The translations under genes were made by a program, and so were the position numbers. Below the pieces are notes generated by a model. That model was not told where the DNA came from. It saw only the letters and a program-made list of their open reading frames with translations, and did not search any database. Shown piece by piece: positions 24,272-32,896 of a stretch of 64,000 bases of DNA. Numbering within the stretch: position 1 is the stretch's first letter; the number at the start of each line of letters is the position of its first letter. Source of the stretch: a virus; IMG/VR virus record IMGVR_UViG_3300025108_000001, positions 35,251-99,250 of that record; one strand, 5' to 3'.

Positions 24272-25711
24272 ATGAAAATAAAAGGAACAAATGAACAAGA
24301 AGAAATATGGAAAGAAATGACTTACGGTGATTCTCACATGATGGTCTATGCAGGTGCAGGTACAGGTAAAACCTTTACAATTGTAAATGGTGCTGAACAC
24401 GTTGTCGGTAGAAAATGCTTTTTAGCATTTAACAAAGCAATCGCAACGGAATTAGCAAACCAACTACCTGATGATTGTGAAGCAAAAACGTTTCACAGTC
24501 TAGGACTTGCAGCGATTAAATCAGAGAGAAGAAATTGTAAAATTGATAACAAGAAAACCTACAAGATTGTGGAAAACTTACTTGGTAAGAAATTCAAGTC
24601 AAAGTCTCAACTAGTTAAATTAGTTAGTCTCATTAAATCATCAATGGTAGAGTGGGATGACCGAGAATCAATTATCTCAATCATGCAAGAATATAACATC
24701 GAATTTGACGGTGTATTAGAAATGAATAATGCTTTGAAATACTTACCTACAATTAAAAATAATTGTATGGATTTATCAGTAGTTGACTTCGATGATATGA
24801 TTTGGCTACCTGTTGAATTAGATATGAATGTTAAACATTATGATGTAGTCTTTGTTGATGAAGCACAAGATTTCAATGAAGTTCAAAGACAATTAATTTT
24901 GAAGACTTGTAATGGTGGACGAATGATTGTAGTTGGAGACCCAAAGCAAGCAATCTATGGTTTCCGTGGTGCTGATTCAGCATCAATGAAATTATTTCAA
25001 GATACATTATCCGAATCTCCTAGAGGTGTAAAAGAGTTCACTCTTAGCATTACGTGGAGATGTCCTAAGACAGTAGTTGCAGAAGCGAATCGTTTCTTTA
25101 GTGATTATACTTGTAGGGAAGATGCAGAAGATGGCGAAGTAAATGTTAACGTAGCCTTTAACCCTAAAGTTGGAGACATGGTTCTTTGCAGAACAAACGC
25201 TCCATTAATCCAAAACTGCTTTCAATTAATTTCAGAAGGAATACCTGCCTTTGTATTAGGTAGAGACATTGGTTACAGTTTACAATTATTAGTTGGTAAG
25301 GTAACTAAGAATAACGATATGTTAGTATCTGATTTCTTACCATTACTTAACAAACATATTGAATATCAAATGGATGTATTCAGAAAAGCAGACAAAGAAA
25401 GATTAGTTCAATCACTTGATGACAAGAGACAGTGCATTACTTATCTTACTAGAAATGCAAATACTGTTCAAGGTATTCTCGACAACATCAAAGCAATCTT
25501 TGGTGATGGAAAGAAACGTGGCGTTATCTTTGCTACTATTCACAAAGCAAAGGGATTAGAAAAAGATAACATTTGGATTCTAGAGCCTCAACTTATGCCT
25601 CATCCTATGGCTAAGTCTGATGCAGATAAACAACAAGAAAAAAATCTATGTTATGTGGCAATCACAAGGGCAAAGAAAACTTTGAATTATGTAGGTGAAA
25701 GAATTGGTTAA
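24272..25711 (+). CDS. UvrD/Rep-type SF1 DNA helicase
   Basis: 479 residues from the ATG of MKIKGTNEQEE, after GAGGAAATAAAA. A 3'-5' SF1A helicase: Q-motif TNEQ, Walker A AGAGTGKT (27-34), DEAQD Walker B, GDPKQAIYGFRGA motif III, TWRCP motif IV, ATIHKAKGLE motif V and YVAITRAK motif VI. All motifs are intact but the 1B/2B insertions are short, so it is a compact member. First gene of the early operon. It probably acts in replication or recombination. Confidence 0.93.
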   Translation: MKIKGTNEQEEIWKEMTYGDSHMMVYAGAGTGKTFTIVNGAEHVVGRKCFLAFNKAIATELANQLPDDCEAKTFHSLGLAAIKSERRNCKIDNKKTYKIVENLLGKKFKSKSQLVKLVSLIKSSMVEWDDRESIISIMQEYNIEFDGVLEMNNALKYLPTIKNNCMDLSVVDFDDMIWLPVELDMNVKHYDVVFVDEAQDFNEVQRQLILKTCNGGRMIVVGDPKQAIYGFRGADSASMKLFQDTLSESPRGVKEFTLSITWRCPKTVVAEANRFFSDYTCREDAEDGEVNVNVAFNPKVGDMVLCRTNAPLIQNCFQLISEGIPAFVLGRDIGYSLQLLVGKVTKNNDMLVSDFLPLLNKHIEYQMDVFRKADKERLVQSLDDKRQCITYLTRNANTVQGILDNIKAIFGDGKKRGVIFATIHKAKGLEKDNIWILEPQLMPHPMAKSDADKQQEKNLCYVAITRAKKTLNYVGERIG

Positions 25712-25874
25712 GTGCGAAGAATGTAATGATACAGGTTTGGTTGCAATACAACTCCCCGAAGGAGGTGTTGTAGCCGAACCTTGCTTACCTTGTAATATGG
25801 AAGATTATGTTGAATATATTGATTCACTAGATTTCTTTGATAAACATGGTATTGACGAAGAGGAGGTTGAGTAA
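25704..25874 (+). CDS. zinc-knuckle protein, TTG start
   Basis: 56 residues, TTG start at 25704 with TAGGTGAAAG upstream; it overlaps the helicase stop. Two Cys pairs, CEEC and CLPC, then an acidic tail ending EEEVE. Likely zinc-binding adaptor, translationally coupled to the helicase. A terminator hairpin begins at its stop codon. Confidence 0.55.
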   Translation: MVKCEECNDTGLVAIQLPEGGVVAEPCLPCNMEDYVEYIDSLDFFDKHGIDEEEVE

Positions 25875-25914
25875 GTTGAGTATAGTCTTAACTTACTCTT
25901 CCCTGCTTTTTTTT
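25869..25914 (+). terminator. intrinsic terminator
   Basis: GAGTAAGTT (25869-25877) pairs with AACTTACTC (25890-25898), followed by a run of eight T at 25907-25914. The stem includes the stop codon of the 56-residue gene. Confidence 0.6.
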
Positions 25915-25931
25915 GGGTTGGAGGAATTTGA

Positions 25932-26501
25932 ATGAATATATTTATTTTATCAGAAGATGCAGAAGAATGTACTAAGATGATGTGTGATAAACACGTTGTT
26001 AAAATGCCAACTGAAAGTTTACAAATGTTATCAACAATAGCAGACCATTTGGGATATGAAAATGTTCCATTCAAACCTGTAATGTTAAATCATCCCTGCA
26101 CTATTTGGGCTAGGGAAAGTCAACAAAACTTCTCTTTCCTACTAACACATACCGCAGCATTATGTGCTGAATATACTGTTAGATATGGAAAGAAACATAA
26201 AGTTCAAACATTGTTATTACAACATAATGACCTATGGACTAATGTTATTGATGACTTACCCGACATTGGGTTGACTCCTTTCGCAGTAGCAATATCAGAA
26301 GATATGAATTGTAGGGGAATAAAAAATTTCAATGATTTGTCGGCAGTAGAAAAATATCGCCATTACTATTTAGAAGATAAATGGTATATGGCTAAATGGA
26401 AAACCTCCCCTCCGACATGGTGGCCTAAACAACACGCAGAAAACAAACGTAAAAAATTAAAACTTTTGTATTCTGATACTGTTCAAAGATTGAGGAATTA
26501 A
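25932..26501 (+). CDS. conserved phage protein, glycosylase-like family
   Basis: 189 residues. Segments CDKHVVKMPTESLQM, NHPCTIWARES and RHYYLEDK...KWKTSPPTWW are typical of a family common in marine tailed phages that is often annotated as pyrimidine-dimer DNA glycosylase-related. Conserved His/Lys near the N-terminus and W-rich C-terminus are present. I am confident of the family, not of the activity. GGAGGAATTTGA precedes the ATG. Confidence 0.65.
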   Translation: MNIFILSEDAEECTKMMCDKHVVKMPTESLQMLSTIADHLGYENVPFKPVMLNHPCTIWARESQQNFSFLLTHTAALCAEYTVRYGKKHKVQTLLLQHNDLWTNVIDDLPDIGLTPFAVAISEDMNCRGIKNFNDLSAVEKYRHYYLEDKWYMAKWKTSPPTWWPKQHAENKRKKLKLLYSDTVQRLRN

Positions 26502-26502
26502 A

Positions 26503-26790
26503 ATGAGATTTAAAAATGTAAAACACGCAGAATATGAAATAATAAGAGCAATATTACACAACCCTAACAATGAAAACTTTATTGTTTCCATTGAAAAGGT
26601 TAGGGAAAAAGGAGTACCAAAAGGAGATAATGTAGCAGATAAACGCTTTACTAAAGCAGCCGCTAATATTATCTCTATATTGAGAAACCTTCAGGGTAGT
26701 AGGTTATCATCACTGCCCGAAGGTCATATGGACTATGGTCTCACAATTAAAGAAATGATAAAAGAAAATGTAAGGAGGAATAAGAAATGA
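26503..26790 (+). CDS. small early protein
   Basis: 95 residues, basic, mostly helical, no motif recognised. Start has AGGAATTAAA upstream and its stop overlaps the next ATG by four bases. One of a run of about ten short early genes of unknown role. Confidence 0.6.
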   Translation: MRFKNVKHAEYEIIRAILHNPNNENFIVSIEKVREKGVPKGDNVADKRFTKAAANIISILRNLQGSRLSSLPEGHMDYGLTIKEMIKENVRRNKK

Positions 26791-26975
26791 ATATAATAAA
26801 TGAAATAAATAACGGAAATCAAATACTAATATTACGAGACCCGATACCTAAAGGTAAATTGGGCATATCGTTTATCTTCGATGACGATAAGAGGTTCAAC
26901 GGAACATTAGATATGTCAAAACATAGAGAATTAATTCTCGCTATTGCAGAAGCAATTCAGGATGAAGAGGAATAA
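26787..26975 (+). CDS. small early protein, 62 aa
   Basis: A short alpha/beta protein with strand-rich first half (ILILRDPIPKGKLGISFIF) and an acidic C-terminal helix. Its layout (strands, then one helix) is like a half PC4 or ssDNA-binding module, but this is only a resemblance. GGAGGAATAAGAA precedes the ATG. Confidence 0.55.
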   Translation: MNIINEINNGNQILILRDPIPKGKLGISFIFDDDKRFNGTLDMSKHRELILAIAEAIQDEEE

Positions 26976-26977
26976 AA

Positions 26978-27094
26978 ATGAGTATAATAGTTGAAAAATG
27001 CATTACTTGTGGAAAAATTAGAAAAATTTGGAGTAATGAAAACGGCTTCCAGTGTAAGAAATGTTTTGACCCTAAGCCTACTCGGAGTGATTGA
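26978..27094 (+). CDS. 38-residue zinc ribbon
   Basis: MSIIVEKCITCGK... with CITC and CKKC pairs and a basic, aromatic loop between. A minimal zinc ribbon. GAGGAATAAAA upstream. The last codons contain GGAGTGAT, the binding site of the next gene. Confidence 0.55.
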   Translation: MSIIVEKCITCGKIRKIWSNENGFQCKKCFDPKPTRSD

Positions 27095-27095
27095 G

Positions 27096-27392
27096 TTGTC
27101 AATTATGGTTGAAGATTTTAGTAGAAAACATTACGCTAGATTTACTAACGGTGTTGTCTGTATAGATGATGTTCAAGCATTTACTTGGAGTAAACTAAAA
27201 CCTAGTGATGATTTAACTAAGTTTATTTATCCGGCCACTAAATCAGGTGATGTCTATAAAATAGTTATCTTCCTAAAAGGAGGACAGAATTTTATAACAG
27301 CAACAAGCCCTAAGAATCTAAAAAAGGTCATAAATAGATTCAAAGAACAAAAAACCCTTCTTGGAGAAGATGAACTATGGGAAGAGGAATGA
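27096..27392 (+). CDS. small early protein, about 98 aa
   Basis: Start placed at the TTG five bases after GGAGTGAT; an ATG three codons on (27105) is the alternative. The longer in-frame reading back to 26991 overlaps the zinc-ribbon gene and is unlikely. Sequence is alpha/beta (HYARFTNGVVCIDDVQAFTW, VYKIVIFLKGGQNF), with an acidic end GEDELWEEE. Unknown function. Confidence 0.55.
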   Translation: MSIMVEDFSRKHYARFTNGVVCIDDVQAFTWSKLKPSDDLTKFIYPATKSGDVYKIVIFLKGGQNFITATSPKNLKKVINRFKEQKTLLGEDELWEEE

Positions 27393-27586
27393 CCGAAGAA
27401 TTAATAGAAAATCTAGAAGCAATGAAACACCACTACAATAAATTAGTGGAGGCTTATGAAAAACTCCCTCATCTATCCATGATGAGAAGAGTAATTCTAG
27501 ATGATGCACTTACAGTAATAGGTGCAACAATGGATGGTGTAGTTAATGAATTAAGAGACTACACTGATATGTATAAGGAAGAATAA
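27389..27586 (+). CDS. small helical early protein
   Basis: 65 residues from the ATG of MTEELIENLE with AGAGGA upstream. Two helices, probably a dimerising coiled coil. Overlaps the previous stop by four bases. Confidence 0.55.
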   Translation: MTEELIENLEAMKHHYNKLVEAYEKLPHLSMMRRVILDDALTVIGATMDGVVNELRDYTDMYKEE

Positions 27587-27588
27587 AA

Positions 27589-27819
27589 ATGGAAAATATA
27601 GAAATGAAAAAATGGAGAGAAAATCAAAACTACAAGATAGGCCACATAGGTTGGTCTGTTTTAGGTGGTAAATGGTATCAAGTAGAAGTTATTGGTAAAG
27701 AATATTATCCCATTACGGGAAATTTTCGAAGACACGTTGTAAAAATATTAAATATGGATTATACATTTAAGAGAATAACGATTTACACAAGAAAAGAAAA
27801 GGAGATGAATGAAATATGA
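27589..27819 (+). CDS. small early protein, 76 aa
   Basis: Basic, beta-rich (GWSVLGGKWYQVEVIG, RRHVVKILNMDYTFKRITIY). Could be a small beta-barrel nucleic-acid binder. Stop overlaps the next ATG by four bases. No family known to me. Confidence 0.55.
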   Translation: MENIEMKKWRENQNYKIGHIGWSVLGGKWYQVEVIGKEYYPITGNFRRHVVKILNMDYTFKRITIYTRKEKEMNEI

Positions 27820-28079
27820 ATATAGAAGAAAGAATAAGAAGAAATGATGAATTAAGAACAAAAGCCCCAATACCTGATGGTGTTGAAGATTTAAGAGGAA
27901 TTACATTTAGAAATAAATATAACTCCGCTTTAATTACTATTATATCAAGTAAAATTACTGATTTAGGTAATATTTTTTGGAGAGCAGATGTGGGTGGTAT
28001 CTATGATACTAAGGAACTAAATAATCACTGGAATAGATTAACAGATATAGGAATGAAAATGTTAGAGCAAGAGGAATAA
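27816..28079 (+). CDS. small early protein, 87 aa
   Basis: Contains DLRGITFRNKYNSALITIISSK and an acidic end EQEE. Alpha/beta; no motif recognised. GGAGATGAATGAA upstream. Confidence 0.55.
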   Translation: MNIEERIRRNDELRTKAPIPDGVEDLRGITFRNKYNSALITIISSKITDLGNIFWRADVGGIYDTKELNNHWNRLTDIGMKMLEQEE

Positions 28080-28081
28080 AT

Positions 28082-28312
28082 ATGGAAAGAAATGTAGAAT
28101 TTAGAATGGTAAATGATAATGAGATGCCTCCGTTAGTTATAACGATGAATGATGATGATGAAGTTAAGGTTTTATTAAACCAAAATCATTTAATTTGGTT
28201 ATCCTTAAATCGTAAAACAATTGGTGGTTTACCCGAAGCATTGTATAAGAATATAGATATGTTACTAGATGGTTTCCTTAGAGAACAACGTCAAAACGAG
28301 AGGATGGAATAA
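28082..28312 (+). CDS. small early protein, 76 aa
   Basis: Beta-rich N-terminal half (PLVITMNDDDEVKVLLN) and a C-terminal helix. Its last base is the first base of the next ATG, so the two are coupled. Unknown. Confidence 0.55.
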   Translation: MERNVEFRMVNDNEMPPLVITMNDDDEVKVLLNQNHLIWLSLNRKTIGGLPEALYKNIDMLLDGFLREQRQNERME

Positions 28313-29307
28313 TGGCTACTTATAGTAGATTAACAGATAAATTATTGTCATTATCTAATTCTGATGATTATGAAGAAGCCAAAAAAGAATGGAGAATTAC
28401 AGGAAATGTTTGGAGACAATCTCCTAATGAAACAACAAGAAACCATGTTTCAGGACACCCCAATTCTTGTCTTTGTGGGCATGATATCGTCTATCACTTT
28501 GAAATTGAAAATACTGAAAATGGAACTAAAGAAATTGTTGGTTCAACTTGTATTGGTAATTGGATGGTTCTTCGACATATGGAAGAGAAACTAAAAATAG
28601 ACAGGAGAACTATTACAGATAAAATGATTGAAGATTGGAAAGCAAGTGCAGTGCAATCTTTAATCAAAGATGCTTGGTGGGAAGAAAATGGTGAATGGTT
28701 TACTAATACATTTGATGAAATTAAAGAATTAGATTTGAGAATCAATGTCAAGAAAACAGGTAAAACATATTGGGAAGAGTCTGTTAAAGATTACAGACCG
28801 GAGACCTTTATCCGTAAAAGTAGCAACGGTTCATATGGAAACCCTACCTATGAAATGGCTTCTATTGTGTGGAGATGGAATCATCCTGACAACCCTAGAA
28901 GACAGCGAGATAGTAAAAGAGGAACACCAAATGATAAACTTATGGAGGATTTAGTTTTATTTAAAACCAATATGCAAAAACATTTGGATATTGTAAACAG
29001 AATAGACTCTATTGATTCGAATAGAATAATTCATTTGGGTAATGTTGATTCATATATCACTAGGAAATTGGTTACAGTAAATGATAATGATTTAGACCAA
29101 CAAAAGTTCCTACAAGGCTGTAAAGCCTTTGGTATCAGACCATTCACCACAGGTGAAGCAGTAAATAGTTGGGAAAGAAGATTTCTAAGAGACATGAGAA
29201 GACGGGTTGTAAGGTTGGAATTACCCTCACCTAAACAATGCGATAGTCTTATTAGTATATTACATAGACGTAATGATATACTCTTGGAGTGTAAGTCGGA
29301 GGAATAA
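28312..29307 (+). CDS. early protein with CxCGH...GSxCI zinc module
   Basis: 331 residues. Near residues 50-85 is a zinc-binding module, CLCGHDIVYHF...IVGSTCIGNW, seen in assorted bacterial and phage proteins that I cannot name functionally. The remainder is basic and helical, with RRRVVRLELP near the C-terminus. The module may bind nucleic acid. Largest unknown of the first early operon. Confidence 0.6.
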   Translation: MATYSRLTDKLLSLSNSDDYEEAKKEWRITGNVWRQSPNETTRNHVSGHPNSCLCGHDIVYHFEIENTENGTKEIVGSTCIGNWMVLRHMEEKLKIDRRTITDKMIEDWKASAVQSLIKDAWWEENGEWFTNTFDEIKELDLRINVKKTGKTYWEESVKDYRPETFIRKSSNGSYGNPTYEMASIVWRWNHPDNPRRQRDSKRGTPNDKLMEDLVLFKTNMQKHLDIVNRIDSIDSNRIIHLGNVDSYITRKLVTVNDNDLDQQKFLQGCKAFGIRPFTTGEAVNSWERRFLRDMRRRVVRLELPSPKQCDSLISILHRRNDILLECKSEE

Positions 29308-29309
29308 AC

Positions 29310-29570
29310 ATGGCAAAGAAAAGTAAAAAAAATGAAGAAGTAACAGAAGATGTGGCGGAGCAAACGCCTGTAAACACATTGCAAGAAGATTTCAACCGTC
29401 TTCTAGAATATGCTAAAGGATTAGAAGGAACAATCCAAACATTCAGACAGAAGGTTGAAGTTTACGAAGCAATGCAAATACAACTCCTTGATGATAAAAG
29501 GCAATTAAAATCCTATGTATCATCATTAGAGAACACGCTTAATCAAGCGAGACAATCAACACAGTCTTGA
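29310..29570 (+). CDS. coiled-coil early protein
   Basis: 86 residues. Lys/Glu-rich N-terminus, then a continuous coiled coil from about residue 25 to the end. Likely an oligomeric adaptor. Follows the 331-residue gene with a two-base gap. Confidence 0.55.
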   Translation: MAKKSKKNEEVTEDVAEQTPVNTLQEDFNRLLEYAKGLEGTIQTFRQKVEVYEAMQIQLLDDKRQLKSYVSSLENTLNQARQSTQS

Positions 29571-29605
29571 ACATAGTTGAACCAAAAAAAAAGGAAGTAA
29601 TAAAA

Positions 29606-29809
29606 ATGAAATTGAGAATAATGAATGAAACAGGACACACAGATTTAGATGTTAATACATCTGAAATGATTGAACAGTTGGCAGAACACCCAACCCATTG
29701 GGTATATGTTGACGGAGACATGGTTAGCCGTGAATCTGTTAGCGATATTAATTGGGATGGCGTTGAATCTGTTAACCTAGTTCAAGCAATTGTTGGCGGA
29801 AACCAATAA
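29606..29809 (+). CDS. ubiquitin-like (ThiS/MoaD-like) small protein
   Basis: 67 residues from the ATG of MKLRIMNETG with GGAAGTAATAAA upstream (an earlier in-frame start at 29567 lacks this). The order beta-beta-helix-beta-beta is that of a beta-grasp protein. The end VYVDGDMVSRESV...VNLVQAIVGG-NQ closely follows the ThiS C-terminal pattern (strand, V-P-R-like loop, strand, A-x-x-GG). The diglycine is at 64-65, followed by two extra residues that would need trimming. A JAMM protease and an E1-like enzyme are encoded 3.5-5 kb downstream. The fold call is from pattern only. Confidence 0.55.
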   Translation: MKLRIMNETGHTDLDVNTSEMIEQLAEHPTHWVYVDGDMVSRESVSDINWDGVESVNLVQAIVGGNQ

Positions 29810-29956
29810 ATCTGCTTTAGTTCTAGTCTATCTTATCATAGATATAAAATCTATCGGTAATTACTATATGGTATTCACTACCGTAAAGTATTCCTAGTAA
29901 CAGGAGACGTTATCGGACGGGTGCAAAGCCCGTTAACAAAATAATGTGGGATAAAA
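29810..29956 (+). promoter_or_regulatory. structured inter-operon leader
   Basis: 147 bases without an ORF hold three hairpins: ATAGAT/ATCTAT (about 29840-29855), CGGTA...TACCG (about 29856-29884) and ACGGG/CCCGT (29917-29921 with 29929-29933) with loop TGCAAAG. This marks the break between two early units and may terminate one and lead the other. A similar GGG-TGCAA-CCC hairpin recurs at 42.92 kb. Confidence 0.45.
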
Positions 29957-30169
29957 ATGAAATGTAGAATATGTAAACAGAAATTAGGAACAAGAAATCA
30001 TACTTCTAGAAAAAAAACAACAACTAATTTATGTTTCAATTGTATAAGAAACCCTCCCCTTGAAGAAAGGTGCAAGGGGATAACAGTAAAAAATAAAAAA
30101 TGTAAATTAATTAAGAGAAACAATAGTGATTATTGTAAAATACATTCATCAAGAGAGACCATCAAATGA
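29957..30169 (+). CDS. Cys-rich zinc-binding early protein
   Basis: 70 residues. First half: CRIC and CFNC, a zinc ribbon. Second half: RCKGITVKNKKCKL...YCKIH, the C/C/C/H pattern of a small zinc finger found in many phages. Strongly basic. Probably binds nucleic acid. Confidence 0.6.
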   Translation: MKCRICKQKLGTRNHTSRKKTTTNLCFNCIRNPPLEERCKGITVKNKKCKLIKRNNSDYCKIHSSRETIK

Positions 30170-30483
30170 AGTATTACAATAAAAATAAGCCTGACGAGGA
30201 ATACCTACATATTTGTAGGGAAGTTCTAGTTGACACCATTATCGGTGCGGGTAACAAAAATAATGTATCTCATTCCTTTTGGAGAAGAAATAAAAAGGAC
30301 ATATCATATAGATTATTATGGTATAATATAGTTAGTCATATTATTAACGGCAACTCAACACTCAAAACAGTAGAAGAATTACATAATTTTATCTACTATT
30401 CAACAAAACAAATTAAAAATAACAAAGAAAATAAATGGAGAGAAAAAAATGAAAATAAAAATAATAATACCCTCAGTAGGTGA
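30166..30483 (+). CDS. small helical early protein, 105 aa
   Basis: Helical with several Trp/Tyr (SFWRRNKK, YRLLWYNIV), basic and Asn/Lys-rich C-terminus. Its last 35 bases overlap the next gene. No family recognised. Confidence 0.55.
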   Translation: MKYYNKNKPDEEYLHICREVLVDTIIGAGNKNNVSHSFWRRNKKDISYRLLWYNIVSHIINGNSTLKTVEELHNFIYYSTKQIKNNKENKWREKNENKNNNTLSR

Positions 30484-31822
30484 TGGAGGCAATACCTCAA
30501 CATCGAGTTTCCTACTTAGGATATCCAATAACCAAAAGAAAATGTATAAACAATTATTTACTGGAACAGTAGATAGAAAGGCAACTGAAATAAAACGGTT
30601 ATCAATCGAACCTACCCCTAGTAAACTATATGGTTCTGATAGAGTTATTATTAGAACACCCAAAAACATGAATCATAGAGGTGAACATATAATTAATTGC
30701 GGTAGAATTAGGATGAATGAAGTTAAAGATGGAATAGACCCTATTTTAGAAACGGTTTCTAAACAAGTAAAAAACAACTTATTTCCCACTAAAGATTACG
30801 ATACAGCAAAAGAAGATTTTATGAATAGTATTACCTTCAAATATTTTGACGGTAATGTTCGTATAATTTATGGAAGAACTAACAAGAGATATTATATCAA
30901 TACCTTACCTAGAAATAAAGCAGATATTGTCAAGGCAATCAGTAAAGTAATTCTAAGGGCTTCGCTTTCAAGAAGTTCAGTTCAATTGCGTGAGTATTTG
31001 AGAAAGGTAACTACTTTTCCTCATAATGTTCTTTATGCTTTAGAAAACAGAACACCTTATCACTTTTTAGATGAGTTCCGTAAGACTGATGTTGTTATTA
31101 ACACGAAACTAATAAGCGATAAAGAATGTGTTTTAGAAATATCTGATAGCACTTGGGGTGTAATGTCAACTAAAGAATTAAGCACTTTCATTGACTACTA
31201 TAAGTTCGGTAAGAAAAGGAGTAAGAAATGGAACATAAGAGTAGATAACGAGTTTCTTTGGACTGAATTGATGGGTAGTCCACCGACTAGAACAGAATTA
31301 GAAAAAATGAAACAATGGTTATTGCAACACCGAACTTCTAATATTATAGAAGATAGAGCAACTAAATTATTGTTCGACATTGCGGCTGAAACTCCTCAAC
31401 TTGATTTCGTGCAATTCAAAAATCCTAAGAATAAAGCACTGTTCGTTCATGGAAAATATTCTGATTGGGTTATTACTTATACCGGAGATGGTATGAAAAG
31501 AGGTAATCAAGATGTCAATACCCATCAAATAGTAGGGTTCAGTCAAGAAAAAGGTAATTGGCATGGTATGAAACTTTCAGGTTCAATTTGTATTGACAAC
31601 GTTTCTAAAGGTGCTAGTATCGGAGACCAACTAACAGCGAGGGCATTAGCATTAATCAATGAAGATATAGCGGCACATCATCTTTACACAATTAAACCGT
31701 TAATAACAGAAGATTTAAGAAATGGTGTTAAAGTAATGCCGAGATTAGACAGGAGTAAATTAAATGCGTGGAGTCAAAGAAAGTGTGATGAATATTTACA
31801 CAAAAAAAAGGAGAATAAGTAA
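30449..31822 (+). CDS. 457-aa early protein with E2-like cysteine motif
   Basis: No clear family. Near the C-terminus it reads GNWHGMKLSGSICIDN (C381), which resembles the active-site region of ubiquitin-conjugating enzymes (H-P-N-x-x-x-x-G-x-I-C-L-D), preceded by a strand-rich part as in the UBC fold (residues 315-370). The upstream two-thirds is alpha/beta and basic. Interest rises because ubiquitin-like, E1-like and JAMM genes lie nearby. The Pro of the HPN motif and a clear YPxxPP segment are absent, so E2 is speculative. Confidence 0.5.
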   Translation: MKIKIIIPSVGDGGNTSTSSFLLRISNNQKKMYKQLFTGTVDRKATEIKRLSIEPTPSKLYGSDRVIIRTPKNMNHRGEHIINCGRIRMNEVKDGIDPILETVSKQVKNNLFPTKDYDTAKEDFMNSITFKYFDGNVRIIYGRTNKRYYINTLPRNKADIVKAISKVILRASLSRSSVQLREYLRKVTTFPHNVLYALENRTPYHFLDEFRKTDVVINTKLISDKECVLEISDSTWGVMSTKELSTFIDYYKFGKKRSKKWNIRVDNEFLWTELMGSPPTRTELEKMKQWLLQHRTSNIIEDRATKLLFDIAAETPQLDFVQFKNPKNKALFVHGKYSDWVITYTGDGMKRGNQDVNTHQIVGFSQEKGNWHGMKLSGSICIDNVSKGASIGDQLTARALALINEDIAAHHLYTIKPLITEDLRNGVKVMPRLDRSKLNAWSQRKCDEYLHKKKENK

Positions 31823-31909
31823 ATGAAAATATGTAATAAATGTAAAAAAGAATTAGGAGACCTTCGGGTTAAAGATGGCGATTGTTGTAGAATAATGGTG
31901 ATGAAATGA
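31823..31909 (+). CDS. 28-residue zinc-knuckle peptide
   Basis: MKICNKCKKE... then DCCRIMVMK, four Cys. Starts right after the previous stop with AAGGAGAATAAGTA upstream and overlaps the TFB start by ATGA, supporting translation. Probably a zinc-binding regulator. Confidence 0.45.
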   Translation: MKICNKCKKELGDLRVKDGDCCRIMVMK

Positions 31910-32895
31910 AGTGTGTTGAATGCGACTGCACCACTACAACCTTCGATGAAAGAATGGGTGAAACTATTTGTTCTGATTGTGGTTTGATATTATCAGTAAA
32001 TATGTTTGAAGAAACTAGTGTATCAGTCAGAAGTAATGACAAAGCATTGGGTAATTCCTTTTCTAAAATCCGTGATGCTGACTTTAACGGATTGGGTTCA
32101 ATGATTGGAAGACAAGATATTACAAACAGGAAGACCTTCTATTTATTTGAAGAACAAAGAAGGACTGTTTATGATTCATCGACAACAAACTTTAGGCTAT
32201 CTGCAAGTATGTTCTTATCATATTATAATGGTAAAAAACTACTACAAGAAGCAACAAGGAAATATAAAACTATGAAAGAAGAACACTTAGTAAGAGGACT
32301 ACCAATAGAAAACGTAGCGGCGGGAATAGTTTATTATGTGTTAAAAGACAAGGGAATATCTGTTTCATTGAAAGAGTTTTCAAGACAAAGTAAAATACCT
32401 ATTAAAAATATATTAAGGACTTCCAAAAGAGCGAAGAAGAAGTTCGGTTGTACTGATTTCAATTTTATAAATATAGATAATATAATAACTGAAACCATAG
32501 AACGTATTCGTGTTAGACAACAAGATACAATAACAATACACAATCGAAAACACAAAGGTTCTGAAGGCCATGTGAGATATAAAAACAACCGTACCAGTTT
32601 TGAAGATATTCAAGGAGACTTAAGACGAGATTGTTATAGGTTCGCTGAATATGTTAAGAGATGTTATGATTTGTTCGATGAGACTTTAACTAAAAGCGAC
32701 ATAATAGCGTCAATGTGGGTAGTGTCTCAGATTTATAATTCACAAAGTATCACTACTGCCGCACTATCAGAATGTGGTGGGTTTAGTGAAGTAACCTTAA
32801 GAGAAAAAAGAAAAAGAATTTGTTCTAATCTAAAATTAGATATAGACAAGATTAAACTTTATACTATTAATAATATAATAGACGGAGTAAGATAA
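31906..32895 (+). CDS. tfb: transcription factor B (TFIIB homologue)
   Basis: 329 residues. N-terminal zinc ribbon (C3, C6, C22, C25, with MGETICSDCGLIL), then a B-reader-like linker and two cyclin-fold repeats (about 110-200 and 235-325). This is the archaeal/eukaryotic basal factor that bridges TBP and RNA polymerase. A viral copy probably redirects host polymerase to viral promoters. The zinc ribbon is canonical, the second cyclin repeat diverged. Good evidence for an archaeal host. Confidence 0.88.
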   Translation: MKCVECDCTTTTFDERMGETICSDCGLILSVNMFEETSVSVRSNDKALGNSFSKIRDADFNGLGSMIGRQDITNRKTFYLFEEQRRTVYDSSTTNFRLSASMFLSYYNGKKLLQEATRKYKTMKEEHLVRGLPIENVAAGIVYYVLKDKGISVSLKEFSRQSKIPIKNILRTSKRAKKKFGCTDFNFINIDNIITETIERIRVRQQDTITIHNRKHKGSEGHVRYKNNRTSFEDIQGDLRRDCYRFAEYVKRCYDLFDETLTKSDIIASMWVVSQIYNSQSITTAALSECGGFSEVTLREKRKRICSNLKLDIDKIKLYTINNIIDGVR

Positions 32896-32896
32896 A

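Noticed and set aside
26991-27095. N-terminal extension of the 27096 gene
   Set aside because: It overlaps the 38-residue zinc ribbon in another frame and lacks a binding site; the TTG/ATG near 27096-27105 has GGAGTGAT.
29917-29933. Known riboswitch (for example c-di-GMP-I)
   Set aside because: Only the short GCAAAGCC-like string is shared; the rest of the aptamer is absent.
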